A stretch of DNA of 64,000 bases from an uncultured Candidatus Melainabacteria bacterium (GTDB lineage Bacteria; Cyanobacteriota; Vampirovibrionia; Gastranaerophilales; Gastranaerophilaceae), in assembly GCA_947525005.1 (NCBI GenBank), contig CANNUY010000007.1, positions 1-64,000 of the forward strand, read 5' to 3'. The position numbers and the translations under genes are program-made. Under the pieces are notes generated by a model. The model had not been told where the DNA came from and did not search any database. It saw only the letters and a program-made list of their open reading frames with translations. Positions 44,248 to 53,000 of the stretch are shown in pieces (position 1 is the first letter of the stretch; the number at the start of each line of letters is the position of its first letter).

Positions 44248-44264
44248 AAAATATTCGTTACAAT
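44233..44264 (+). promoter_or_regulatory. Shared upstream module, copy 3
   Basis: TTGAAC (44233-44238), 20 bases, TACAAT (44259-44264), before paralogue B. Sequence identity with copy 2 extends to the start codon. Confidence 0.5.
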
Positions 44265-44292
44265 GATGTAAGATAATTAAAAGGAGTCAAAT

Positions 44293-44580
44293 ATGAAGAA
44301 AATAATCTCAATCCTATTTTTATTGGCACTCACAACACCTGCATTTGCTCATTTTGATGAGTCTTCTATTATACGGTATGATGTTAGTGAGTATATGGCA
44401 AAAAAAGAACAATTAAAAAAAGAATATTATTATAAATTAGAACATAATCTTCCTTGTGGTTCTTATGAAGATGAGGTTGAAGCAAAATTTCATTCATGGC
44501 TATCAAATGAACAAGCACAAGGTAGACAACTTCAAGGTGTTGATCCTAAAATACACTATTATTATTATATACATGATTAA
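44293..44580 (+). CDS. Small secreted protein, paralogue B
   Basis: 95 aa, ~80% identical to paralogue A, with the identical signal peptide. Differences cluster in the Lys-rich middle and the C-terminus, which ends in a Tyr run and lacks the second Cys. It arose with the following minus-strand fragment by a tandem duplication of ~710 bp. Confidence 0.75.
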   Translation: MKKIISILFLLALTTPAFAHFDESSIIRYDVSEYMAKKEQLKKEYYYKLEHNLPCGSYEDEVEAKFHSWLSNEQAQGRQLQGVDPKIHYYYYIHD

Positions 44581-44585
44581 TAACA

Positions 44586-44806
44586 TTAAGCTAAAAGAGT
44601 ATGATTTTGCTCTTCTGGCTTATTCTTATATAAAATAACTGTGACTATAACTTTTTCATTTGTTGCTTCTATTATATGCTTGCTCGAAATTACTCTATAT
44701 GTATCATTAAGGTCTAATCTTCGATTTTCTATTTTTGTTGTTATTCCTGTATGTAATTTGTAATCTGCTCTGACTTCAAAAGACATTGATGATGATACTT
44801 TATTTA
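44586..44806 (-). pseudogene. Phage baseplate hub gene fragment, copy B, truncated
   Basis: ~85% identical to the C-terminal half of 43885-44247. Homology to copy A stops at about 44806, exactly where the integrase stump begins, so its 5' part was removed by the same rearrangement. Confidence 0.6.
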
Positions 44807-45027
44807 GTCAGGAGTGGAATAAAATTAGAAAAAATGCAGGAATTGAAGATTTTAGATTCCACGATTTACGACATACAGTAGGTACTAGATTAGCAGAAAA
44901 GAATGTACCTGTACCAGTTATAAAAGATTTATTAGCACATTCTGACGTTAAGACGACTATGCGATATGTACATACTGCAACAATGGAAATGCAAAAAGCT
45001 ATGGACATACTTAATTCATATAATTAG
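44807..45027 (+). pseudogene. Tyrosine recombinase (phage integrase) C-terminal stump
   Basis: The frame reads SQEWNKIRKNAGIEDFRFHDLRHTVGTRLAE...LLAHSDVKTTMRYVHT and ends SYN-stop. HDLRH (R and H of the catalytic set), the LLAHSDVKTT helix with the third His, and the nucleophile Tyr in RYVH are all present, but the N-terminal two thirds, including the first catalytic Arg, are gone. It is the last gene before the tRNA-Arg, the usual place for an integrase. Confidence 0.85.
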
Positions 45028-45128
45028 AATTTTATTCATAGTATAAGTATTTAATCAATGGACACAGAATGGACACGGGAAAAATTAAAAAGGGGCTAAA
45101 ACCAAGCCCCTACAGTCTTTAAAGATTT
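45028..45128. other. Spacer with hairpin after the integrase stump
   Basis: A stem AGGGGCT/AGCCCCT near 45094-45112 could end integrase transcription, but no T run follows. Confidence 0.4.
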
Positions 45129-45419
45129 GCGCAAGGTGACTCTGCCGAGTAAAATAATTAAGTATTATTTTACGAGAGGTAAGAACCCTTTTGTGTTTGG
45201 AAATTACTACATTGAACAAACACACTGGGTTCGACTCCATAAAAAAAACAGGGTAAAACCCTGCTGTTTTATTTGCGTAAGGTGACTCTGCCGAGTAAAA
45301 TAATTAAGTATTATTTTACGAGAGGTAAGAACCCTTTTGTGTTTGAAAATTACTACATTGAACAAACACACTGGGTTCGACTCCATAAAAAAACAGGGTA
45401 AAACACTGCTGTTTTATTT
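45129..45419. repeat. Tandem structured repeat, two 146/145-bp units
   Basis: Units 45129-45274 and 45275-45419 are ~96% identical. Each starts GCGCAAGGTGACTCTGCC (the second has GCGTAAGG), holds a hairpin TAAAATAA/TTATTTTA, a long nested stem (GAACCC, TTGTGTTTG ... CAAACACAC, GGGTTC) ending in a T-arm-like GGGTTCGACTCC, and closes with a CAGGGT/ACCCTG hairpin that looks like a minus-strand terminator. The unit edge TTTATTTGCGCAAGGTG is the tRNA-Arg 3' end in reverse. Confidence 0.8.
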
Positions 45420-45434
45420 GCGCAAGGTGGGAGT
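45412..45434. repeat. Attachment-site-like direct repeat, outer copy
   Basis: A 23-bp sequence TTTTATTTGCGCAAGG-TGGGAGT identical to 45711-45733, which covers the 3' end of tRNA-Arg. It is consistent with an att core left by tRNA-targeted integration; shorter forms begin the tandem units at 45129 and 45275. Confidence 0.6.
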
Positions 45435-45499
45435 TGTCTTGGTCGTTCGCGTTTAACGGGTCTACGCTTGATGACTGCTATGATTTTATCATCTTGTCA

Positions 45500-45615
45500 T
45501 CAAGGCTTCGCCCTGTCTTGAATTTGCTCCACGCTCACAGGATTTCACCTTTTGTGACTTTGTCACAGTTGGTTCAATCTGTTCGCTATCCGGACTCACG
45601 TCCGTCCGCAAATCC
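45500..45615 (-). repeat. Inverted copy of the dispersed MITE-like repeat
   Basis: Reverse complement of ~15950-16037: GTCTTGAATTTGCTCCACGC, TCACCTTTTGTGAC-TTTGTCACAG and TTCGCTATCCGGACTCACG all recur. Contains the internal GTGAC/GTCAC palindrome. The open frame crossing it is not a gene. Confidence 0.75.
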
Positions 45616-45684
45616 GCTCAGCCACTCTCGCCGAACCCACGGACAAATCTCCGCTTTGTGTGGGTTCTATCTTCTTAAGCAAAC

Positions 45685-45714
45685 AAAAAAGCAGAAATTT
45701 TATTCTGCTTTTTT
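45685..45714 (-). terminator. Terminator downstream of tRNA-Arg
   Basis: Stem AAAAAAGCAGA/TCTGCTTTTTT, on the minus strand five bases after the tRNA 3' end. Confidence 0.8.
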
Positions 45715-45718
45715 ATTT

Positions 45719-45793
45719 GCGCAAGGTGGGAGTCGAACCCACGACGGACATGGTTTAGGAAACCACCGCTCTATCCTACTGAGCTACAAGCGC
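45719..45793 (-). tRNA. tRNA-Arg (anticodon CCU)
   Basis: On the minus strand: acceptor GCGCTTG, D-arm GCTCAGTAGGATAGAGC, anticodon arm GTGGT-TTCCTAA-ACCAT (anticodon CCT), T-arm GTGGG-TTCGACT-CCCAC, 3' strand CTTGCGC with A next. CCA is not encoded. Acceptor pairs 5:68 and 6:67 are U-U mismatches; a normal 3' strand would be CAAGCGC. The 3' end is duplicated at 45412-45434, suggesting that integration altered it. Confidence 0.88.
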
Positions 45794-45883
45794 ATAATAT
45801 TTTCTTGTTTTTAGTCTAGCACAAAACATCTAAAATTTATATTATATTTTTAGTATAGTTTGTTTATAAAATAGATATTAAAA

Positions 45884-45916
45884 ATTTTGAAGTCGCAATT
45901 TGCGACTTCAAAAATT
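45884..45916 (-). terminator. Terminator (bidirectional)
   Basis: Near-perfect palindrome AATTTTTGAAGTCGCAA / TTGCGACTTCAAAAATT, between the tRNA and the PPIase gene, downstream of the PPIase stop. Confidence 0.75.
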
Positions 45917-45972
45917 ATATTAGAATCATTTTAATCTGCTATTTAAGTTTGTATTTGTTTAAAAACACTTTG

Positions 45973-46338
45973 TTATCTTCTATCAGTAACCTTAATCAAG
46001 TGCCAGCCAAACTGTGTCCACACAGGTTTTGATATCTCGCCCACAGGCAAATTGAAAGCAACTATCTCAAATTGTGGTACCATTTGACCTCGTCTAAAGT
46101 ATCCTAAATCTCCACCATTCTGTCCTGATGGACATTTTGAATACAATTTTGCATAGTATTCAAATGAATTTGTTCCTTGTAAAATTTCGGTTCTTATCTG
46201 TTCTGCTTGATGCATGCTAGATACTAATATATGACTCGCTCTTACCTCTGTCGCAGGCATGTTTGCTCTCGCTCGTCCAAAACTCATTCCTATTAAACAC
46301 AATAAAAATATTCCGAATAGTATTACGTATTTTTTCAT
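45973..46338 (-). CDS. Parvulin-type peptidyl-prolyl isomerase
   Basis: 121 aa from the ATG after AAGGGG. N-terminal signal or anchor (MKKYVILFGIFLLCLIGMSFG), then a single rotamase (PPIC) domain: VRASHILVSS, FEYYAKLYSKCPSGQNGGDLGYFRRGQMVPQFE and FGWHLIKV are canonical. It helps fold exported proteins in the periplasm. It lacks the SurA/PrsA flanking chaperone domains. Confidence 0.92.
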   Translation of the reverse strand: MKKYVILFGIFLLCLIGMSFGRARANMPATEVRASHILVSSMHQAEQIRTEILQGTNSFEYYAKLYSKCPSGQNGGDLGYFRRGQMVPQFEIVAFNLPVGEISKPVWTQFGWHLIKVTDRR

Positions 46339-46519
46339 TATTTTTCCCCTTATCAATGATTTTATATCTGAGTTTTAGATTTTATACAATTATTCTATTA
46401 TATGTTTTTTATAATATACTTTATTTTTATTTATGGCAAGAGATTAATTATTCAAATATCTAATATCTGTAAACTTCTTATAATTGCAGGTGCATAAGCT
46501 GTTTATAGTTCTATAAATA

Positions 46520-49500
46520 TTAATTCAACCACTTAAAGCTCTTTACAAAATCATCGCCATTGATGTCACCAAGTATTTCTACAATAAATTTCCTATTTGA
46601 TTTGTTTGATAAATCAATCCCTGGAATTTTGTTTATTTCATTGATAAATTGGCTTGTAGAAACTCCTGGAATTTTGTTAAATAATGTATTTAATGAGATG
46701 TTTCCTGCAGTTCCTAAAACCGTAGAAACTTTTCTTGATAATTGTCCATAAACATTCATATCTGCTGTTGAATTTATAAAATTATATTTACCTGCAATAT
46801 ATAAATTCAAATTCTTTCCGTGTGAATGTATCTCAATAGTTCTTGCTATACCGTTTTTGATATGGAAATGTCCGTGTATACTTGAAAATTCGCCTGTTTT
46901 TAGTGGTGTTATTATATCTATAATGCTATTCATTGATATACTCGTAATTCCACCTCTGAGCAAGTTACCAGCTTTTAATAAGTATTCTAATGAACCAAGT
47001 TTTGGCATCTTACCGTTAATAACATTGAATTGACCACTTCCAGAGAAGGTTTGATATTGTGTTTTTTCATTTGTCGTATCGCAAGATATTTCAATATTTC
47101 CTGTTAAATCGCCATATATTTGGTTTGGCAAGTCAAATAATGCTGTGGTTAATGAGTTTGCATTAACTTTATTCGCTGATAAATTAAGGTTCATAAAGTT
47201 GTTTTTTAAGTTGAATTTTAAATTACCTGATATAATTCCTTCTGCTAAGTTGAAATTAAATGAGTCAATAGAAATCTTTTTATTGTTGAATTCACAAGTT
47301 GCTTCTAAATTTGATGCAGATATGTTCTTGACAACTATCTGTCCTGCTCGAATTTTTGCATTCTTTATTTTTAACAAATTAACTGCACTCAAATTCTGCA
47401 TATCTTTTCCTGTTGAAATAGCAGAAGAAATACCTTTTAACTCTAATTGTTTAAGCTGATTTATAACGTGGTTTATGTCAAGGTTGTTAATATATATATA
47501 GGCTTTATTTACTGTATAAGGTGCTTTTAGTTTGTTTTCAACTTCTGCTGAACCCATTATATAGTTTGAAAGAACTTCGCCCTTTGATAAAACGTTAATT
47601 GTATCTGGTTTGAAATTTAATTCAACTTCTTTAATATTTGTGTTTAAATATGGCATTTCTACGTTTGATAGTTTAAACTTACCCAAAATTTTAGGGTCAT
47701 TTAAGCTCCCATTGATAACCAAATCAGATAAGAAAGTTCCTTGTTTTATTGTTGGTTTTTTGAAGATAATATTAAACAATCTTGCATCAGCTGGGTTATC
47801 GCTTTTTATTTGAATGTTTTTGTAATGATAGGTGTTTCCTGATTTTTTCACATCACCTGAGATGCTTAGTAGTGGAAACTCGTTTTGTTTATTGTTTTGT
47901 GAAGAAATAATTTTATTATAACTGATTCTGTTTATCTTAACTTCACCGTTTGTATAAATATCAGTATCAAACTTGAATGTAATAGGGTCTAAAGAATCTC
48001 CTAAAATTGCACCCATATAGTAAATCTCTGAATTTTCTTCCATTCGTGTTTCAGAAACAATATGAGTGTGTTTTTTATCACCAATAGCTCTTACTGTGCT
48101 AACAATATCTCCACTTACTTTTACTGGATATATACTATATGCGTTCCAATATTTTGTAAACACTTTTTGTACAAGTTTTGAATTTATATAGATATTGTAT
48201 TTAGGGTTTTTGTAGATATTATTGATTTTACCGAATATAAGTATTGGCATTTCATCAATCAAGCAATTAAGTTTTTTTAATGTTATAGTGTCATTTTTTA
48301 ATATTATTTGGCCGTTTATCAATCGTACAGGTATATTTACTTTCTCGTGTCGTGAACCTTCTATAATTGAATATGTGAAATCTGTGTTATTCAAATTTAT
48401 AACAGAATTTATATTGTTGTTTTTTGCAACAACATTGATGTCTGTATGACCTTGTACGATACTTATGTTTTTGATTATTTGTTCTAATTCAGTAGGGAAT
48501 GTATAAAGGTTTTTGAGTGAATTAAGTACTGTTAAATCAAAATTCTTACATCTAAAACTACCATTAATTTTTGCTTTGTTTAAGTTTAAAGTAGTTTTAC
48601 CAATGTTTTTAATGTTTGCGTTTATATAAAATGGATTGTGTTTTACAAACCCAGATATATTGTGAAATTTAAGATTTGAATGTTTTAAGATTATTTGACC
48701 TGTTGAAACCTTGCAGTTTTTAATAGGTGCGTTGTTTTTTAATACGTTTATTGAGGCATTAATTCCGCCTATTTCGATTTGGTCAATTTTACCTTTGTAT
48801 TTCGCATTTAGTCTGATTGTTAATGTGTCTAAGAATTTCAATTCTTTTATCTTTAGTTCGTTCACAATAATTTTTGGAGTAAAAATACTTATATCAGCGA
48901 GGTTATCTTTAAGACTACCTTTGATAGTAATGTTAGAATTAGTAGAAAGTTTACCTTTTAAATCTATATCACAATCGGTTTTGTGGAACTTGATAAGTCC
49001 TTTTACATTTTTAAGTGGTAGGTTTTCATAAACAAATGAATTTCCAAGAAGTTTGATAGAGCCTTTTGCTATAACATTTTCATTTATTTTTAAATCAGCA
49101 ATATGCAGAACTTTTTCACCTTTTAAATTAAGAAGAAAATCTGCGTTACCTTTGATATTTTTAATAGGTGGAACCATGTTTTGCATTGGTTTAAGCATAG
49201 GTGATGTAGTTAAGATAGTAACTAAATCGCTTAGTTTTTGGTTCTTTGCAGTAACATTAAAATCAAAATCTCCGAATAAAGAGCAACGACCTTCTATAGT
49301 AGCTGGTTTTCCGTTAACTGTGCCTGTTTTGTTAATAAAATAAGCTATTCTGTCATCAAAATTTAAGTATCCGTTAGCATTTTTTAGAACTAGTCCGTTT
49401 ACTTCTAAAAATCTTGCATTAGTATTATGAAATTTGAAATTACCCCAAGCGTGTGCATCTTTTTTTGTTCCGATTATTTTAAGGTTTGCACTACCTCTTC

Positions 49501-50914
49501 CATTTATGTCCATTATTGGAACTGGACCTATTTCAAACTTGAAAATTTCATGGAGTGGATTAAGTACAAATTCTGCCGTATCTAAATCAACATTATTAGA
49601 ACTGTGAATATCTAAGTTTGCGTATTTATCATCATATAGTGCAATATCACCATCAACTTTTACCCATTCATTGAAGTTTACAGGAACATCAACATCAATA
49701 ACAACTTTTTGTCCTATGAAATTAAGTCCTATTTTTGCTTTGCTTTTTGCGTTTTTAATGGGTTTAATCATCATTCCATTTGGAATATAAAGTCGACCTT
49801 TTATATCAGGTTTAGGAAGTGCTCCTATTATGTTTAGTTTGCCAGAAATGTCACCGTAAAAAGCATATTTCTTTAATGCAGGTGTACTTATATCTTCTGT
49901 AACGATATTTGGCAACATCAACGCACCGATTCTTAAATCAATATGTTTAATTTCTGTTTCAAGGTCAAATTTGGGGTTTAGGGTGAATATATTTTTTATT
50001 TTTCCTGAAATATTAGCGTGAATTCCCTGTGCTTTGACGATAGATTCTTTTATGTCAAGAGTGTTGTTATAGATATAGAATTTAGTATCTATGTTTAATT
50101 TTTTAGGAAATATTATTGACTCACTTTTTGTTTTATAAACAATCTTTAACTCATTTATTTGGGTATTCATTTTGTTCTTTTTAGAAAGAATATTTATTTT
50201 ACCTCTTGCTGATTGGATATTGTTATCAAAGTAGGTTAATAATGATGAAAATTCGCTTAAATCAAGATTCTTGATAACGATATTACATTTTGATTTGTTT
50301 TGTTTTTTTGTTTTAGGAAGATTAAGGTCGAATTTTAATTCGCAAGTATTGTTGATTTTTGAATATGAACGAAAAACTATTTTTCTTTTTGTGTTTTTTA
50401 GTCTTAAATTATCTCCGTAAAACTTTGTTGTATGGTTGTTTTCAGTTAAGTTAATTTCGTATTTTTTTAGGTTAAGGTTATATATTCTGAATTTGTTTAG
50501 GTCAAATTTACTTGGGTCAAAATCCGTTTGAGGTTTTGGAAGTTCATAATCGCCTAGATAAAGTTTGTCTGTTAGTTTGAAATTAGCCTTTATGGAATTA
50601 GCTGAATAGCCGTTTATGTATAGCTTTCCAGTTAGTAGTGGTAATATTTTTACGCTTAATTTTGAATGATTGATGTTTAAAGCTGTTGAGTTATCTTTGT
50701 TTAATAAACTTATGTTTTCAGCCTTAATTGTGATGTGAGGTAGGATAGAAGTTCTTATCCTGAAGTTTTCAATTTTTAGGTTCACACCTGATTTTTCAAG
50801 TGTTTGTGGAATTATTGCATTAAAAATATGGTTACAAGCCAGTGGAATTAAGGCTAACCAAAATAGATAAAATATTAAAATTATATATATAAATTTAGAG
50901 TACTTTTTAATCAT
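46520..50914 (-). CDS. TamB/AsmA-superfamily envelope protein
   Basis: 1464 aa. One N-terminal transmembrane anchor (~8-28), then a long run of repeated beta-strands: an AsmA-like start (GVNLKIENFRIRTSILPHITIKAENISL) and many units such as GSIKLLGNSFVYENLPLKNVKGLIKF and DPKILGKFKLSNVEMPYLNT. A C-terminal DUF490/AsmA-C-like part ends ILGDINGDDFVKSFKW. Such proteins form periplasm-spanning hydrophobic grooves carrying phospholipid to the outer membrane (TamB, YhdP, YdbH). No bamA/tamA partner lies near. TATAAT is 12 bases before the ATG and there is no ribosome site. Confidence 0.85.
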   Translation of the reverse strand: MIKKYSKFIYIILIFYLFWLALIPLACNHIFNAIIPQTLEKSGVNLKIENFRIRTSILPHITIKAENISLLNKDNSTALNINHSKLSVKILPLLTGKLYINGYSANSIKANFKLTDKLYLGDYELPKPQTDFDPSKFDLNKFRIYNLNLKKYEINLTENNHTTKFYGDNLRLKNTKRKIVFRSYSKINNTCELKFDLNLPKTKKQNKSKCNIVIKNLDLSEFSSLLTYFDNNIQSARGKINILSKKNKMNTQINELKIVYKTKSESIIFPKKLNIDTKFYIYNNTLDIKESIVKAQGIHANISGKIKNIFTLNPKFDLETEIKHIDLRIGALMLPNIVTEDISTPALKKYAFYGDISGKLNIIGALPKPDIKGRLYIPNGMMIKPIKNAKSKAKIGLNFIGQKVVIDVDVPVNFNEWVKVDGDIALYDDKYANLDIHSSNNVDLDTAEFVLNPLHEIFKFEIGPVPIMDINGRGSANLKIIGTKKDAHAWGNFKFHNTNARFLEVNGLVLKNANGYLNFDDRIAYFINKTGTVNGKPATIEGRCSLFGDFDFNVTAKNQKLSDLVTILTTSPMLKPMQNMVPPIKNIKGNADFLLNLKGEKVLHIADLKINENVIAKGSIKLLGNSFVYENLPLKNVKGLIKFHKTDCDIDLKGKLSTNSNITIKGSLKDNLADISIFTPKIIVNELKIKELKFLDTLTIRLNAKYKGKIDQIEIGGINASINVLKNNAPIKNCKVSTGQIILKHSNLKFHNISGFVKHNPFYINANIKNIGKTTLNLNKAKINGSFRCKNFDLTVLNSLKNLYTFPTELEQIIKNISIVQGHTDINVVAKNNNINSVINLNNTDFTYSIIEGSRHEKVNIPVRLINGQIILKNDTITLKKLNCLIDEMPILIFGKINNIYKNPKYNIYINSKLVQKVFTKYWNAYSIYPVKVSGDIVSTVRAIGDKKHTHIVSETRMEENSEIYYMGAILGDSLDPITFKFDTDIYTNGEVKINRISYNKIISSQNNKQNEFPLLSISGDVKKSGNTYHYKNIQIKSDNPADARLFNIIFKKPTIKQGTFLSDLVINGSLNDPKILGKFKLSNVEMPYLNTNIKEVELNFKPDTINVLSKGEVLSNYIMGSAEVENKLKAPYTVNKAYIYINNLDINHVINQLKQLELKGISSAISTGKDMQNLSAVNLLKIKNAKIRAGQIVVKNISASNLEATCEFNNKKISIDSFNFNLAEGIISGNLKFNLKNNFMNLNLSANKVNANSLTTALFDLPNQIYGDLTGNIEISCDTTNEKTQYQTFSGSGQFNVINGKMPKLGSLEYLLKAGNLLRGGITSISMNSIIDIITPLKTGEFSSIHGHFHIKNGIARTIEIHSHGKNLNLYIAGKYNFINSTADMNVYGQLSRKVSTVLGTAGNISLNTLFNKIPGVSTSQFINEINKIPGIDLSNKSNRKFIVEILGDINGDDFVKSFKWLN

Positions 50915-51142
50915 TTTAGTACATTAATTATACCCTTAAACTGTGATTGTTACAATGATATTAGACCTTTTTAGCGAAAAATAGTATATATGGTGGAGAA
51001 AAATATTATTGCAAGGCTTAAATGTAGTGTGAGCCTTGCAATCAATAAGTCAAAAAATTTGTAATCATTTTAATTGTTGTTCTGAATTTGATTCCACGCT
51101 TGCTTTATAAAACACTTGTAACACGCTCTGAATGACGTATTT
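50915..51142. repeat. Intergenic region with dispersed hairpin repeat
   Basis: A perfect 11-bp stem ATTGCAAGGCT/AGCCTTGCAAT (51008-51018 with 51032-51042), of the same family as 27850-27895, then repeat fragments TTCTGAATTTGATTCCACGC and CTCTGAATGACG. The tamB-like promoter TATAAT is at 50927-50932 (minus). Confidence 0.6.
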
Positions 51143-52003
51143 CTATTCTGTTTCTAACATCCAGCTAGGAAGTGTCGTATCATACATATCATTCAATTCT
51201 TTTTTTAAACTTTTAAGTGATTCTTTTGCATCATTGTTTTGGTGGTCATATTGTATTGCTTTTTCAAAGTCGATTTTTGCATATTGTAAATGGTTTTGTT
51301 TTAAATAAACTAATCCTCTATTATAGTATGCATTTGAGTACATAGGGTTTTGTTCTATTGCTTTTGAAAAATTTTCTATTGCATCATCATAGTTTTCTGT
51401 TTTACATAAAGAAAGACCAATGTTGTAATATGCACTTGGTGCGTATCCTTTAGATATTTTAATAGCTTTTCTGTAGTCATTTAAAGCTGATTCATATCGA
51501 CCAAGTTTGTCGTTTGTAATTCCTCTATTTATGTAAGCAGTTTTGGAACGTCTATTGTATTTGATTGCAAGTGTGTAGTCTTTTATTGCATCTTCATATT
51601 CGCCAATTCTGTCCTTTACTAATCCACGACTTACATAAAATGCTGATTTGCGTTTTTTAAGCTCGATTGCTTTATTAAAATCATCAAGAGCGTCTTGATA
51701 ATTGCAACGTTCAAACCATGCACGTCCTCTTAGATAATATACATCAATGTTTTTATCATCAAGTCCTTGTGCTGTTGTAAAATCTTCAATAGCACTTTTG
51801 TAGTCCTCTAAACAAAATTTTAAATAGCCACGTTTTAGATACAGTTTTGTTTTTTCGGGGTGCCTGTTTATTTTTTTGTTGTATTTTTTTATTTGTTTGA
51901 TTATTTTTCTGTCACTTAAATTAGCTGAACTACTTGCATATACACAAGTTGCAGAAGTTACTGAAAATATTACTGATAATATTAAAATAAAAAATTTTTT
52001 CAT
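51143..52003 (-). CDS. Secreted TPR-repeat protein
   Basis: 286 aa with signal peptide (MKK...VYA, ~1-24). About seven tetratricopeptide repeats (AIEDFTTAQGLDDKNIDVYYLRG, ALDDFNKAIELKKRKSAFYVSRG, and so on) build a protein-binding solenoid in the periplasm. It starts 8 bases after pheA and probably shares its transcript. Partner unknown. Confidence 0.88.
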   Translation of the reverse strand: MKKFFILILSVIFSVTSATCVYASSSANLSDRKIIKQIKKYNKKINRHPEKTKLYLKRGYLKFCLEDYKSAIEDFTTAQGLDDKNIDVYYLRGRAWFERCNYQDALDDFNKAIELKKRKSAFYVSRGLVKDRIGEYEDAIKDYTLAIKYNRRSKTAYINRGITNDKLGRYESALNDYRKAIKISKGYAPSAYYNIGLSLCKTENYDDAIENFSKAIEQNPMYSNAYYNRGLVYLKQNHLQYAKIDFEKAIQYDHQNNDAKESLKSLKKELNDMYDTTLPSWMLETE

Positions 52004-52011
52004 ATCAAAAA

Positions 52012-52872
52012 CTAAATTCTTTCGTAAGAACCCATAAATCTAAAGTAGGTTGTGTATTGCATGATGTTATCTATAGTTGATTTGATTTTAGGTTCTTTAA
52101 GATGTCCTATGAAATCAAGATATAGAATGTATTCATTTGATTGCAAATTTGATGGAGTTGCGTGAATATAAGCAATGTTTATATTGTTATCTGCAAACTC
52201 TTTTACAATTTTATATAAAACCCCAGGAACGTCAGGTATTGAAATTGCAATACTTGAAACGCTATGCTCAGTAGGTTCTGTTTCAAAACTGCCAATCATA
52301 ACAAACTTTGTATAGTTGTTTTTGTCATTATTTATATTATCGTTTAAGATATTTAGGTTGTAGATTTCAGCAGTTTTTTTTGTACCTATGATTGCATAAG
52401 TAAGATTGTAAGAATTAAGTAATCTTGCAGCTTCTTCTGTATCAGTTGTGTTAATGATGTTTAAATGAAGAGGAAGCTGTGTTTTTATGTATTCTTGACA
52501 TCTTGCAATCGCAGGTGCAGGTGCGATTAAACCTGTAATATTATAAATTTCGCTGTTTTTTGATAGCAAACAGTTGTTTGCAGGCAAAACTGCTTCTGAT
52601 AAAATTTTTATGTTTTCGTTTGTTGAGTTAATAATATTGTCGTTTGTTTCACGAACTATGCCTTCTTTTGTGTTTTCAATAGGAATAACTCCAACTGCTT
52701 CTTCGTTGTTTTCAACGTAGGCAACAATTTCTTTGATGGTTCTAAATGGCATCTGATAAGCGTTTATAGAATATTTTTCCACAAAATAATCTTTCGCTAT
52801 TTCTGTAAAAGAACCACTAGTACCAAGATATGCAATTATTTTAATGTTTTCTGAGTGTGTGAAATTTGACAT
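52012..52872 (-). CDS. pheA: Prephenate dehydratase
   Basis: 286 aa from the ATG at 52872. Converts prephenate to phenylpyruvate. Catalytic PDT domain: AYLGTSGSFTE, GVIPIENTKEG and the late ILNDN-NYTKFVMIG (usual N-x-T-R-F replaced by N-Y-T-K-F); then a C-terminal ACT domain (SIAISIPDVPGVLYKIVKEFADNNINIAYIHATPS) for phenylalanine feedback. The usual T-R-F being T-K-F is a conservative change of a substrate-contacting residue. The upstream ATG would place the -10 box inside the gene; the chosen start is leaderless. Confidence 0.9.
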   Translation of the reverse strand: MSNFTHSENIKIIAYLGTSGSFTEIAKDYFVEKYSINAYQMPFRTIKEIVAYVENNEEAVGVIPIENTKEGIVRETNDNIINSTNENIKILSEAVLPANNCLLSKNSEIYNITGLIAPAPAIARCQEYIKTQLPLHLNIINTTDTEEAARLLNSYNLTYAIIGTKKTAEIYNLNILNDNINNDKNNYTKFVMIGSFETEPTEHSVSSIAISIPDVPGVLYKIVKEFADNNINIAYIHATPSNLQSNEYILYLDFIGHLKEPKIKSTIDNIMQYTTYFRFMGSYERI

Positions 52873-52890
52873 ACAAGAATTATACCCTAA
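52873..52890 (-). promoter_or_regulatory. Leaderless-type promoter of pheA
   Basis: Minus strand TATAAT (52879-52884), six bases, ATG; TTTACT stands 16 bases further upstream. No ribosome site. Confidence 0.5.
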
Positions 52891-53000
52891 TAAGAAAAAA
52901 AGTAAAAGCAATAATTTTACGATATTGGTATTGAAAAATTTGCTCTAATTTAGTAGAATAGTATCGTTATAGAATAGTTATGAAATGGAAGGATTAAACT

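Noticed and set aside
45129..45419. CRISPR array or tmRNA
   Set aside because: The repeats are 145-146 bp and contiguous with no unique spacers, so not CRISPR. The T-arm-like end suggested tmRNA, but there is no alanyl-tRNA-like acceptor or tag-peptide frame.
45434..45814. 126-codon plus-strand frame
   Set aside because: It translates the inverted MITE-like repeat, the terminator and the antisense of tRNA-Arg.
46560..49343. Several plus-strand frames of 60-106 codons within the TamB-like gene
   Set aside because: They are antisense shadows of a repetitive beta-strand protein with no ribosome sites.
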